Below are positions 25,895 through 34,227 of a DNA stretch of 50,199 nucleotides, in pieces. Source of the DNA: Bacteroidaceae bacterium (GTDB lineage Bacteria; Bacteroidota; Bacteroidia; Bacteroidales; Bacteroidaceae); the NCBI GenBank assembly GCA_017468985.1, contig JAFUHF010000006.1, positions 1 through 50,199 of the forward strand, in the 5' to 3' direction. Under the pieces are notes generated by a model. That model was not told the origin of the DNA, did no database searches, and was given only the letters and a program-made list of their open reading frames with translations. Positions within the stretch are counted from its first letter, which is position 1. Every line of letters begins with the position of its first letter. A program made the translations under genes and the position numbers.

Positions 25895-25927
25895 TTTGAC
25901 ATCCATCAAAATAAATTCTTAACTTTG
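25895..25927 (+). promoter_or_regulatory. Promoter of the dapF-dapL operon
   Basis: TTTG at 25895-25898, 21 bp, then TAACTTTG at 25920-25927. A close match to the Bacteroidetes -33/-7 consensus, 40 bp before dapF. Confidence 0.75.
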
Positions 25928-25966
25928 CAGGTGAATTAAGGTTTCACACAAAGAAAAAACAGAAGA

Positions 25967-26809
25967 ATGAGTAAAGTTCACTTCACCAAAATGCACGGAG
26001 CAGGCAATGACTATATCTATGTAGACGTCAGAGAGCAGGAGATTCCTGATCCATCGCATGCAGCTCGTCTTTGGAGCCGTCAGCATCAAGGCATAGGCAG
26101 TGACGGACTCATTCTCATCGCCCCATCGAGTGTAGCGGACTTCCAGATGCGAATGTATAACAACGACGGTTCTGAAGGACTCATGTGTGGGAACGGCATC
26201 CGCTGCGTGGGCAAATACGTGTATGACCACCGGCTCACCTCGTCTAAGGAGATCCGTATCGAGACCCGTGCCGGAATCAAATCACTGAAGCTGCACACTG
26301 ATTCTACCGGCCACGTACTGAGCGCAACGGTTGACATGGGCCAGCCCATGTTCCACCAGCCTTCCCAGCTTGCCACATCGGGTGGAGAGATGGTTGAAGG
26401 AGTGATCTATGCTCATGAAAAGACCTATCAGGGTACCTTCGTTTCGATGGGGAACCCTCATTTCGTTGTCTTCGTGCCCGACATTCGTCTCATAGAGATG
26501 GAGAAGGAAGGCCTGGCCCTCGAACATCATCCCATCTTTCCTCAGAAGTGCAACATAGAGTTTGCGCAGCTCCTTCCCGACGGTAGTCTGCGCACGCGCG
26601 TATGGGAGCGGGGCTCCGGCATCACCCTGGCCTGCGGCACCGGGGCTTGCGCCACAGCCGTGGCAGCCTCATTGACGAAGATCGCCGGTCGGTCATCGAA
26701 AATCGTGATGGACGGCGGCGAGCTCAGCGTGGAGTGGAGGGAGTCTGACAACCATGTATACCTCACGGGGCCGGCCACCACCGTTTTTGAGGGAGAAATT
26801 GACCTGTAA
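25967..26809 (+). CDS. dapF: Diaminopimelate epimerase
   Basis: 280 residues. Interconverts LL- and meso-diaminopimelate for lysine and peptidoglycan synthesis. The two catalytic cysteines are C74 (MCGNGIRC) and C223 (LACGTGACATA); the N-terminal HGAGNDY motif and GIGSDGLILI are intact. It sits 10 bp before dapL, whose product is its LL substrate. Confidence 0.96.
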   Translation: MSKVHFTKMHGAGNDYIYVDVREQEIPDPSHAARLWSRQHQGIGSDGLILIAPSSVADFQMRMYNNDGSEGLMCGNGIRCVGKYVYDHRLTSSKEIRIETRAGIKSLKLHTDSTGHVLSATVDMGQPMFHQPSQLATSGGEMVEGVIYAHEKTYQGTFVSMGNPHFVVFVPDIRLIEMEKEGLALEHHPIFPQKCNIEFAQLLPDGSLRTRVWERGSGITLACGTGACATAVAASLTKIAGRSSKIVMDGGELSVEWRESDNHVYLTGPATTVFEGEIDL

Positions 26810-26819
26810 CACCAAGAAC

Positions 26820-28046
26820 ATGACCCAAATCAACGCCCAATTCCTGAAGCTCCGGAAGAGCTACTTGTTCATAGACATCGCCAACCGCGTAAATGCCTAT
26901 CGCGCGGCCCATCCCGAGGCAAACATTATCAGCCTCGGCATAGGCGACGTCACGCAGCCGCTGGCTCCGGCCGTCATCGAAGCCATGCACAAGGCCGTGA
27001 GCGAGATGGGCGAGAAGGCCACCTTCCGCGGCTACGGTCCTGAGCATGGCTATGCCTTCCTTCAGGATGCCATTCTGGAAAATGACTTCCTTCCGCGCGG
27101 CATCCACCTGGAGCGCAACGATATTTTCATCAACGATGGGGCCAAGAGCGACACGGGCAACATTGGTGATATCCTCAGCCAGAACAACAGCCTCTGCCTC
27201 ACCGATCCCATCTATCCCGTTTACGTTGACTCCAATGTGATGGGCAGTCGTGCCGGCCATTATTCCGACGGTGGATGGAGCAACATCACTTATTTGCCCT
27301 GCAATGCGGCCAACCACTTCTCGCCAGAGCCTCCAGCCGGCCATGCCGACATCATCTACCTGTGTTATCCCAATAATCCCACCGGAGCAGTGATCACGCG
27401 CGATGGGTTGGCCCAATGGGTGAGCTATGCGTTAAGGCACAAGAGTATCATCATGTATGACGCCGCCTACGAAGCCTACATTCAGTCTCCCGACATCCCC
27501 CACTCCATCTATGAAATAGAGGGAGCCAAGCGTTGCGCCATAGAATTCCACAGTTATTCGAAGACGGCAGGTTTCACGGGCCTTCGCTGCGGCTACACTG
27601 TGATACCGCAGGAGCTCACCATGCTTTCCGACGACGGGGCAGAAGTAAGCATCAATCAGTTGTGGAACCGGCGCCAGAGCACCAAGTATAACGGCACCAG
27701 TTACATCTCCCAATGCGCCGCAGCAGCCACATACACCCCTGAAGGCAAGCAGCAAGTCAGGAAAACCATCAGTTACTACATGACGAATGCCCGAATCATG
27801 CGTCAGGGCCTCAAAGCCTGCGGCCTGAACGTCTACGGCGGCCAGGATGCACCCTACATCTGGGTGCAGACCCCGGGTTCCATGGGCAGTTGGGACTTTT
27901 TCCAGGCATTGCTTGAGGGTCCCCACCTCGTTTCCACCCCCGGAGTAGGCTTTGGCCCCTCCGGTGAGGGCTTCATCCGGCTCACGTCATTCGCGAGCAG
28001 GGAAAATACAGTCGAGGCCATCGAAAGAATATCAACTTGGCTCTGA
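26820..28046 (+). CDS. dapL: LL-diaminopimelate aminotransferase
   Basis: 408 residues from the ATG at 26820; an upstream in-frame ATG at 26754 overlaps dapF and is not the family start. A fold-type I aminotransferase with PLP lysine K248 in HSYSKTAGFTGLRCGYT, and LCYPNNPTGAVI and DAAYEAYI around the cofactor. The N-terminal SLGIGDVTQPL is typical of DapL. It makes LL-diaminopimelate from tetrahydrodipicolinate in one step, bypassing the acylated route of enteric bacteria. Confidence 0.95.
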   Translation: MTQINAQFLKLRKSYLFIDIANRVNAYRAAHPEANIISLGIGDVTQPLAPAVIEAMHKAVSEMGEKATFRGYGPEHGYAFLQDAILENDFLPRGIHLERNDIFINDGAKSDTGNIGDILSQNNSLCLTDPIYPVYVDSNVMGSRAGHYSDGGWSNITYLPCNAANHFSPEPPAGHADIIYLCYPNNPTGAVITRDGLAQWVSYALRHKSIIMYDAAYEAYIQSPDIPHSIYEIEGAKRCAIEFHSYSKTAGFTGLRCGYTVIPQELTMLSDDGAEVSINQLWNRRQSTKYNGTSYISQCAAAATYTPEGKQQVRKTISYYMTNARIMRQGLKACGLNVYGGQDAPYIWVQTPGSMGSWDFFQALLEGPHLVSTPGVGFGPSGEGFIRLTSFASRENTVEAIERISTWL

Positions 28047-28115
28047 TTTAACCTGTGAGAAGGCCATTTACCTCTCTCGCGCGTAGGTTGCAGCAGCCGT
28101 AAAACATTAATTTAT

Positions 28116-30305
28116 ATGTCAAACTTAAGATTTAAAGTAGTTGAAGAAGCTTTTCAGAAGAAGGCTTTAGAAGTTAAGGTGCCCACAGAGCGCCCGAGTG
28201 AGTATTTCGGCAAATATGTCTTCGACAGACAGAAGATGCTAAAGTATCTCCCCCTTGATGTGTTCAAGAAACTCCGTGACGTCATTGAGAACGGCGCTTT
28301 TCTGGACGATTCTGTGGCCGATCAGGTGGCTGCCGGCATGAAAACATGGGCCATAGAGCATGGCGTAACCCATTGCACTCATTGGTTCATGCCTCTGACC
28401 GAAGGCACAGCCGAGAAACACGATGCTTTCATCGAGCACGACCTCAAAGGAGGCGTGATCGAGGATTTCAGCGGCAAGCAGCTCGTGCAACAAGAGCCCG
28501 ACGCCTCTTCTTTCCCCAGTGGGGGTATCCGAAGCACCTTCGAAGCTCGCGGCTACTCTGCCTGGGATCCCTCATCGCCTGTCTTCATAGTGGGCGACAC
28601 GTTGATGATTCCCACGGTGTTCATCTCGTACACGGGTGAGGCTCTCGATTACAAGGCGCCGCTCAAGCGTGCACTCCTTGCCGTGGACAAAGCAGCGACG
28701 GACGTGGCCCGTTACTTCAATCCAGAGGTGAAACATGTGCAGGCCAACCTTGGGTGGGAGCAAGAATACTTCCTGGTAGACGAGGGGCTGTATGCTGCAA
28801 GGCCTGATCTGGAGCTGACAGGGAGGACGCTTATGGGACACGACTCTGCAAAGAACCAGCAAATGGAGGACCACTATTTCGGGGCCATTCCAAGCCGTGT
28901 AGCAGAGTTCATGAAGGATCTGGAGATTCAAGCCCTGGAGCTGGGAATCCCGTGCAAGACCCGTCACAACGAAGTAGCCCCCAACCAATTCGAGCTGGCA
29001 CCTATTTATGAGGAATGCAACCTTGCGGTAGACCACAACATGCTCATCATGTCGCTTATGCGCAAGGTAGCACGGAAGCACGGCTTCCGTTGCTTGCTCC
29101 ACGAGAAGCCATTCAAGGGAATCAACGGTAGCGGCAAGCATTGCAACTGGTCACTCTCTACGGACAACGGTATTTTGCTCCACGCACCGGGCAAAGACGA
29201 GAACTCCGGCCTGCGGTTCATCACTTTCGTGGTGGAAACCCTGATGGGCGTCTATCGTCACAACGGTCTGCTCAAGGCATCCATCATGTCGGCCTCCAAT
29301 CAGCACCGTCTCGGAGCCAATGAAGCGCCGCCAGCCATCATATCGTCGTTTCTCGGCCGTCAGGTAAGCGAAGTGCTCGACAAGCTCGAACAGGCTTCGC
29401 CCACGGAGCTCTCCAAGCTCAAGGGCAAGCACGAAGTCAGGCTCGGTATTCCCCAGATTCCCGACCTCTACATCGACAATACGGACCGCAACCGCACCTC
29501 TCCCTTTGCCTTCACCGGTAACCGCTTCGAGTTTCGCGCCGTCGGCTCCCAGGCCAACTGTGCTGCCTCCATGCTGGTGCTCAACACAGCCGTGGCCCAG
29601 GCTCTCACGAGCTTCAAGAAGCGCGTCGACGCCCTGATTGCTGCCGGCACGGAGCAGACGGAGGCCATCCTCACCATTCTCAGGGAAGACATCAAGACCT
29701 GCAAGCCCATCCACTTCGAGGGCAACGGTTACAGCGAGGAGTGGAAGCAGGAAGCACGCCGCCGCGGCCTTGACTGCGAAACGAGCTGCCCCGTCATCTT
29801 CGACCGCTACCTGGACGAGGAGTCGGTAAAGATGTTCCAGGAAATGAACGTCATGAAGGAGTATGAACTGAAGGCCAGAAACGACATCAAGTGGGAAACT
29901 TTCACCAAGAAAATCCAGATTGAAGCCCGCGTCTTCGGCGACCTGGCCATGAATCACATCATCCCGGTAGCCACCAGGTATCAGAGCATGCTCATTGACA
30001 ATGTGCACAAGCTGGCCAGCGTTTTCCCCAAGGACGAAGCCGATGCCATCAATGCCGACAACATTGCCATCATCAAGAAGATCTCCAAGCATACGGGCTT
30101 CATCATTGAAAACGTGCAGAAAATGATCGACGCACGCAAGGTGGCCAACAAGGTGGCCAGCACGCGCGAAAAGGCAGTGCTCTACCATGACACCGTGGCT
30201 CCCTTCCTCGAAAGCATACGCTATCACATCGACAAACTGGAGCTCATTGTGGAAGACGAGATGTGGACCCTTCCAAAATACCGCGAACTGCTCTTCATCC
30301 GATAG
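28116..30305 (+). CDS. glnN: Glutamine synthetase type III
   Basis: 729 residues, the length of GSIII enzymes, which are about 250 residues longer than GSI. Family features include THWFMPLTEGTAEKHDAF, GWEQEYFLVDEGLYAARPDL, CKTRHNEVAPNQFE, FKGINGSGKHCNWSL and FRAVGSQANCAAS. It condenses ammonia and glutamate using ATP. The C-terminal helical extension (about 560-729) is complete. It stands alone, 69 bp after dapL and followed by a strong terminator. No close match to the -7 consensus was seen in the short upstream gap. Confidence 0.96.
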   Translation: MSNLRFKVVEEAFQKKALEVKVPTERPSEYFGKYVFDRQKMLKYLPLDVFKKLRDVIENGAFLDDSVADQVAAGMKTWAIEHGVTHCTHWFMPLTEGTAEKHDAFIEHDLKGGVIEDFSGKQLVQQEPDASSFPSGGIRSTFEARGYSAWDPSSPVFIVGDTLMIPTVFISYTGEALDYKAPLKRALLAVDKAATDVARYFNPEVKHVQANLGWEQEYFLVDEGLYAARPDLELTGRTLMGHDSAKNQQMEDHYFGAIPSRVAEFMKDLEIQALELGIPCKTRHNEVAPNQFELAPIYEECNLAVDHNMLIMSLMRKVARKHGFRCLLHEKPFKGINGSGKHCNWSLSTDNGILLHAPGKDENSGLRFITFVVETLMGVYRHNGLLKASIMSASNQHRLGANEAPPAIISSFLGRQVSEVLDKLEQASPTELSKLKGKHEVRLGIPQIPDLYIDNTDRNRTSPFAFTGNRFEFRAVGSQANCAASMLVLNTAVAQALTSFKKRVDALIAAGTEQTEAILTILREDIKTCKPIHFEGNGYSEEWKQEARRRGLDCETSCPVIFDRYLDEESVKMFQEMNVMKEYELKARNDIKWETFTKKIQIEARVFGDLAMNHIIPVATRYQSMLIDNVHKLASVFPKDEADAINADNIAIIKKISKHTGFIIENVQKMIDARKVANKVASTREKAVLYHDTVAPFLESIRYHIDKLELIVEDEMWTLPKYRELLFIR

Positions 30306-30344
30306 TCGTTTTGCCCTTTTAGGGATTCTTTTCATAATTTCGGT

Positions 30345-30374
30345 AAGTGCGGCACAGGGTGCCGCACTTTTTTT
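30345..30374 (+). terminator. glnN terminator
   Basis: An 11-bp stem AAGTGCGGCAC / GTGCCGCACTT with an AGG loop, followed by a run of seven T that starts within the stem end. Confidence 0.92.
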
Positions 30375-30409
30375 CTTGCCGAACGGGGGTTGGTGCTCAG
30401 GATTTTTTG

Positions 30410-30417
30410 TAATTTTG
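30410..30417 (+). promoter_or_regulatory. Promoter -7 element directly abutting the AraC-family gene
   Basis: TAATTTTG matches TAnnTTTG and ends only 5 bp before the ATG at 30423. The predicted transcription start therefore falls at or within a few bases of the start codon, implying a leaderless or nearly leaderless mRNA. Confidence 0.55.
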
Positions 30418-30422
30418 TAGAT

Positions 30423-31232
30423 ATGGAAGCCATCGAACACATTATTATTGACCATACCCTCCAGAAAATAGGGTTGCCCGAGTATGCCCCGTACCTTTGC
30501 CACGCCTATTGCCATTCGGGCTACGCCACTTTCACTCACAATGGCAAGCTTCACCGCTTCGAGGCCGGCAATTGCCTCATCATTTCGCGCAGGGGAGACT
30601 TGTTGCTCCATCTTCAGGAGAGCAGTGACTTCAACGCAGACGTGATCTACGTTTCCCAAGCCTTCATAGAGCTGTCCACCCCTGCGAGCAACTACGGAAT
30701 GCGCGGACATCTCATGCTGTTCCATAATCCCATCATTCCGCTCACCCCCAGCCAGCAGAAGCAGTGTGAGGCCAACTTCCGCAACATCATGGAACGCCTG
30801 GCCGACACCCGTCACATCTTCCGACGCGACGCATTGCGCAACGCCGTGGAGTGCATAATCATTGATTTCTTCGATTTCCACGCGTCCATCTATGGTTCAG
30901 AAACTATCAGCTCCACGTATCATCAGATCATGGAGCAGTTCATCGAAATACTGGAGCGGGGCGACTATCGCAAGCATCGTTCCATCCCCTACTACGCTGA
31001 CCTGCTCTGCATCACGCCTAAGTATCTCTCTGAAGTGTCCAAAAAAGTGAGCGGCATGTCTGCGAGCTACTGGATCACCCGTTATACTGCGCTGGACATC
31101 AGTCGGATGTTGCGAAACCGCCAGCTCACGGTCTCCGACGTATGCCGCCTCTTCGATTTTTCCTCGCTCTCTCACTTCAACCACTTCGTGCAGAAGAATC
31201 TTGGGGCGCGCCCAAGCGAGTTCCGACTGTAG
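30423..31232 (+). CDS. AraC-family transcriptional regulator
   Basis: 269 residues. The sensor half (about 1-150) has the cupin-like pattern YLCHAYCHSGYATF, RFEAGNCLIISRRGDLL, DVIYVSQAF. The C-terminal half has two AraC helix-turn-helix motifs (YYADLLCITPKYLSEVSKKV and LTVSDVCRLFDFSSLSHFNH) ending in the family box FVQKNLGARPSEFR. Start chosen at 30423, where the sequence becomes alignable with the chimera at 4475-5011 (MEAIEHIIID vs MVSFQIDQIIVD). It precedes an NTF2-like, a flavodoxin and an FMN reductase gene, which it probably regulates. Confidence 0.9.
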   Translation: MEAIEHIIIDHTLQKIGLPEYAPYLCHAYCHSGYATFTHNGKLHRFEAGNCLIISRRGDLLLHLQESSDFNADVIYVSQAFIELSTPASNYGMRGHLMLFHNPIIPLTPSQQKQCEANFRNIMERLADTRHIFRRDALRNAVECIIIDFFDFHASIYGSETISSTYHQIMEQFIEILERGDYRKHRSIPYYADLLCITPKYLSEVSKKVSGMSASYWITRYTALDISRMLRNRQLTVSDVCRLFDFSSLSHFNHFVQKNLGARPSEFRL

Positions 31233-31303
31233 GGCATCGTTTATTTTCTGATTTATACAATTTTGTCCGCTTTTTTTATAGCATCCAGACCATGTAGTTA
31301 CGA

Positions 31304-31311
31304 TAACTTTG
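31304..31311 (+). promoter_or_regulatory. Promoter -7 element for the NTF2-flavodoxin-reductase genes
   Basis: TAACTTTG matches TAnnTTTG, 45 bp before the start at 31356. No clear -33 TTG at normal spacing, as expected if an activator such as the adjacent AraC protein is required. Confidence 0.55.
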
Positions 31312-31355
31312 CAGCGTAATTCTAAATTCATCACATTAAAACAAACCAACCTACC

Positions 31356-31790
31356 ATGGACTTCCGTGTTCAAGACCGCGCAGAGTTGAAAGCATTAGTA
31401 GACTACTACGCAACCGAGAGTGACAAGAACAACCAGGACTGCTACACCGAGATTTTCCGTCCCGACATCAAGCTCAACGTATACTTCGGAGGCCAGCTCG
31501 GGATGCAGGCTCGCGACGTTCAGGACATGATCCGTCAGTACAAGGCTTTTGGCGCCGCCAAGGTGTCGTTCCACATGAATGGACAGCAAAACATTGACTT
31601 CGTTGACGATACCCACGCCACCGGCACCTGCTATGCCCTGGCCACACTCGTCACCGAGGACAACGGACAGGACAAGCTCACCGTTCATGCCGTGCGCTAT
31701 CAGGACAAGTATGTCAAGATCGACGGCAGATGGTGGATTGCCGAGCGCGAGCAGTTCTTTGAATGGACAGCATTTCCTCCTATGGCTTAA
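31356..31790 (+). CDS. NTF2/SnoaL-like protein
   Basis: 144 residues forming a cone-shaped NTF2-like fold. An N-terminal helical segment (ELKALVDYYATESDKNNQDCYTEIF) is followed by strands with FRPDIKLNVYFGG, FHMNGQQNIDFVDDTHATG and the closing RYQDKYVKIDGRWWIAEREQFFEW. Such proteins are small ligand-binding or isomerase/dehydratase-like enzymes with no universal catalytic motif. It follows the AraC gene and precedes a flavodoxin, suggesting a role in the same stress or detoxification response. Confidence 0.82.
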   Translation: MDFRVQDRAELKALVDYYATESDKNNQDCYTEIFRPDIKLNVYFGGQLGMQARDVQDMIRQYKAFGAAKVSFHMNGQQNIDFVDDTHATGTCYALATLVTEDNGQDKLTVHAVRYQDKYVKIDGRWWIAEREQFFEWTAFPPMA

Positions 31791-31853
31791 TCAGCATCGG
31801 AAAGGCAGGTCGCAGGCCATGCCTTCTTCTTTTTATCCTTTAAAAATCATCAC

Positions 31854-32378
31854 ATGTCTAAAATCCTTATTGCTTACTACTCCCGTCGCGGCGAAAACTA
31901 TGTGAATGGCTCCATTCGCCAGCTTGCGGTGGGCAACACAGAGGTGGTTGTCCAGAAAATCAAAGCCAGAATCCCCGACGCCGACGTGTTCCAGATTGAC
32001 ACGGTGAAGAAATACAGCGACTCCTACATGACGTGCATTGAGGAGGCCAAGCAGGAGCTGCGCGAGCAGACGCGGCCCGAAATGAGCCATCCACTTTCCA
32101 GCATCGATGCCTACGACACCATCATCTTGGGCTATCCCAACTGGTGGGGCACCATGCCCATGGTTTGCTACACTTTTCTGGAGTCGTTTTCCTTCCGGGG
32201 CAAGACCATCGTCCCCTTCTGCACGAACGAAGGCAGTGGGTTGGGCAGTTCCGTGAGGTTCATTCGCAAGCTCTGCCCCGACGCCACGGTGCTCGACGGC
32301 GTGGCCATCCACGGCGCTGAGGCATCGTCGGCCGACGCCGAGGCAGCAGAGATAGCCAACCTGGCTTTGGGGAAATAA
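31854..32378 (+). CDS. Flavodoxin
   Basis: 174 residues, long-type flavodoxin domain of the family common in Bacteroidetes. The FMN phosphate loop region is ILIAYYSRRGENY, followed by the isoalloxazine-side loops ILGYPNWWGTMP (Trp stacking) and PFCTNEGSGLGSS. It probably carries electrons for the redox enzymes of the cluster. 63 bp after the NTF2-like gene. Confidence 0.88.
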   Translation: MSKILIAYYSRRGENYVNGSIRQLAVGNTEVVVQKIKARIPDADVFQIDTVKKYSDSYMTCIEEAKQELREQTRPEMSHPLSSIDAYDTIILGYPNWWGTMPMVCYTFLESFSFRGKTIVPFCTNEGSGLGSSVRFIRKLCPDATVLDGVAIHGAEASSADAEAAEIANLALGK

Positions 32379-32440
32379 AGTGCCTGAAAATCACTGCCCA
32401 CCCCTTCATCAACGCTATTCATTCTCAAAAACCTACCATC

Positions 32441-33064
32441 ATGAAAGTACTCCTGATCAATGGCAGCCCCCATGCGCGCGGCTGCACCTTCACCGCCCTT
32501 TCCCTCGTGGCCGCAGAGCTGCAGCGCGAGGGCATCGAGACCGAAATCGTCCACATTGGCCACAAGGACATCCGTGGTTGCATTGGCTGCCAGAAGTGCA
32601 CGGAAAAGGGCCAATGTGTCTTCAGCCCCGACCTCGTCAGCGAGGTGGCCCAACGCTTCAGCGAGGCCGACGGACTGGTGATTGGCTCCCCCGTCTACTA
32701 TGCCGGCCCCAATGGCACGCTCACGGCTTTCCTCAACCGCCTGTTCTACTCCACTCCCTTCTCCAAACGCTTCAAGGTGGGGGCCGCCGTGGCTTCTGCA
32801 CGCCGCGCCGGTACTGGAAACACCCTTGACCAGCTCAACAAGTATTTCCAGATCAACGAAATGCCCATCGCCTCAAGCCGCTACTGGAACGAAATTCATG
32901 GCAACACTCCCGAGGAAGCCCTTCAGGACGAGGAGGGCGTGCAGATCATGCGCGTTCTGGGCCGCAACATGGCTTTCCTCATCAAGGCCATACGCTCCCA
33001 GCAAGAATCGGAGGGCCTGCCGCCTGAAGAGCCTCGGCGCATTAATACCAACTTCATTCGCTAA
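32441..33064 (+). CDS. NAD(P)H-dependent FMN reductase-type flavoprotein
   Basis: 207 residues of the NADPH-dependent FMN reductase/flavodoxin-like family. FMN site LLINGSPHARGCTFTAL is at residues 4-20, then a Cys cluster RGCIGCQKCTEKGQC (about 48-62) typical of the iron-sulfur-flavoprotein-like subgroup. SPVYYAGPNGTLTAFLNR forms the flavin loop. The substrate is probably a quinone or other electrophile. Last gene of the AraC cluster; terminator at 33108. Confidence 0.85.
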   Translation: MKVLLINGSPHARGCTFTALSLVAAELQREGIETEIVHIGHKDIRGCIGCQKCTEKGQCVFSPDLVSEVAQRFSEADGLVIGSPVYYAGPNGTLTAFLNRLFYSTPFSKRFKVGAAVASARRAGTGNTLDQLNKYFQINEMPIASSRYWNEIHGNTPEEALQDEEGVQIMRVLGRNMAFLIKAIRSQQESEGLPPEEPRRINTNFIR

Positions 33065-33107
33065 GCTCGCCCGAGGGAGCAGCATTGCTTCTCAGCCGCC
33101 AAGAAAT

Positions 33108-33137
33108 GCCGAACGACTCTCGTTCGGCTTATTTTTT
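33108..33137 (+). terminator. Terminator of the AraC/flavodoxin cluster
   Basis: A perfect 9-bp stem GCCGAACGA / TCGTTCGGC with a CTC loop, followed by TTATTTTTT. The right arm TCGTTCGG is also the start of the 42-bp-period repeat that follows. Confidence 0.9.
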
Positions 33138-33287
33138 GGGGTGAGCAGGGATGAATGAGGCTCGTTCGGAGGTACTCAGAGGTTGAGAAGGGATGAATGA
33201 GACTCGTTCGGCCTTACTCGGAAGCAGAGAAACGCCGCATGAGTCTCGTTCGTCAAGATTCATGCGGCGAGTTGGGTCCTCAGAGGA
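33120..33287. repeat. Degenerate 42-bp-period repeat, four units
   Basis: TCGTTCGG (or TCGTTCG) recurs at 33120, 33162, 33204 and 33246, exactly every 42 bp, and is preceded in units 1-2 by GGATGAATGAG. Units carry hairpins such as GAATGAG-A-CTCGTTC and, at 33233-33269, a perfect 10-bp stem CGCCGCATGA / TCATGCGGCG. The first unit begins inside the terminator hairpin. The sequence is unlike the array at 1-214 despite the same period. It fills the space between convergent genes. Confidence 0.75.
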
Positions 33288-33297
33288 CCGATTGGGG

Positions 33298-34095
33298 TTA
33301 CTCGGCGGCGGAGTCTGTAAAGTCTATGGTTTCTTTAGGCTTCTCGGCATGGTCGGCCGTGAAGTCGATGGTCTCTCGGGGCTTCTGCGGCTCCTGGGCT
33401 TCCGGCTCGGGCTGCGGCTGAGAATGCTCAGCCTCCTGGGGCGCCTCTTCAGGAAGCGGTTCTTCCGTCTGCTCGGTCTGGGTCTCCGGCTCGGACAACG
33501 AGGCTTGAGGCTCCTGCGGCTCAGAGGGCTCGGCAGGAGGTGCGTCGTCGGTTGCAGGCTCCATGAGCTGCCTGCGCACCTTGCGGAAGGCTATTCCGGC
33601 TATGAGTTCAAAGAGGGCATAGGCTATGCTGGTGCCTCCCAGCAGCTGATGAACCACGGTGGGCTCCAGTTCGCGATACAGGAACACGAAAATTCCTACC
33701 AGCATGATCAGCACGGGCACTATGAAGAAGAACAGGGCTACGTTCTTCACCGTGCGGAAGCGAACCATGCTCACGGCAGACGAAACGCCGGCCAGCACGA
33801 GGAATGCCGCCAGCACATACTTCATGTAGTCCATGAGGGCGGAGGCAAAAATGATGAGCAGCAGGCCAAACAGGATGCTGCCTAAGCCCAGTATGGGAAA
33901 CAGGGGGCGGAGCGACTGTCCACCGTCCTTCTTCAGACGGAAATAAGCCCCAAACGACACCAGTCCGGGAATGAAGAACAGCACGCCGATCACCACCACG
34001 AGCCACTTTGTGGTATTGTCAGGAAAGGCAATGAGCAACGCCCCGATGAAGGCGGCACAAAGGGCACGGAAAGTGATGGACTGTATATGTTTCAT
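33298..34095 (-). CDS. DUF308/HdeD-like membrane protein with acidic C-terminal tail
   Basis: 265 residues. About six membrane segments occupy residues 8-160 (paired helices typical of the DUF308/HdeD family). A basic stretch FRKVRRQL then ends the membrane part. The last about 85 residues are disordered-looking and rich in Glu, Pro and Gln. They end with two copies of a short motif, KPRETIDFT and KPKETIDFT. The tail should be cytoplasmic or periplasmic depending on topology, which I cannot fix. Divergent from the histidine phosphatase gene. Confidence 0.8.
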   Translation of the reverse strand: MKHIQSITFRALCAAFIGALLIAFPDNTTKWLVVVIGVLFFIPGLVSFGAYFRLKKDGGQSLRPLFPILGLGSILFGLLLIIFASALMDYMKYVLAAFLVLAGVSSAVSMVRFRTVKNVALFFFIVPVLIMLVGIFVFLYRELEPTVVHQLLGGTSIAYALFELIAGIAFRKVRRQLMEPATDDAPPAEPSEPQEPQASLSEPETQTEQTEEPLPEEAPQEAEHSQPQPEPEAQEPQKPRETIDFTADHAEKPKETIDFTDSAAE

Positions 34096-34181
34096 GATGA
34101 TAAAGCGATGATTCAGCAGGCGAAAGTAGTGATTTTTTCCTTCACAGCCAAGTTTGGCGCTGGAAATTGGGTGTTTTTTCG

Positions 34182-34189
34182 TAATTTTG
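34182..34189 (+). promoter_or_regulatory. Promoter -7 element for the phosphatase-DUF418 operon
   Basis: TAATTTTG matches TAnnTTTG, 38 bp before the start at 34228. A one-mismatch element for the divergent gene lies at 34121-34128 on the minus strand (TACTTTCG). Confidence 0.6.
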
Positions 34190-34227
34190 CACCCAGTAAT
34201 GCTGTGCCACCCCTAGAAAGCCCCTCC

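Noticed and set aside
29151-30881. 576-codon open frame antisense to glnN
   Set aside because: It mirrors a GC-rich, strongly codon-biased gene and has no recognisable domain; glnN on the other strand is unambiguous.
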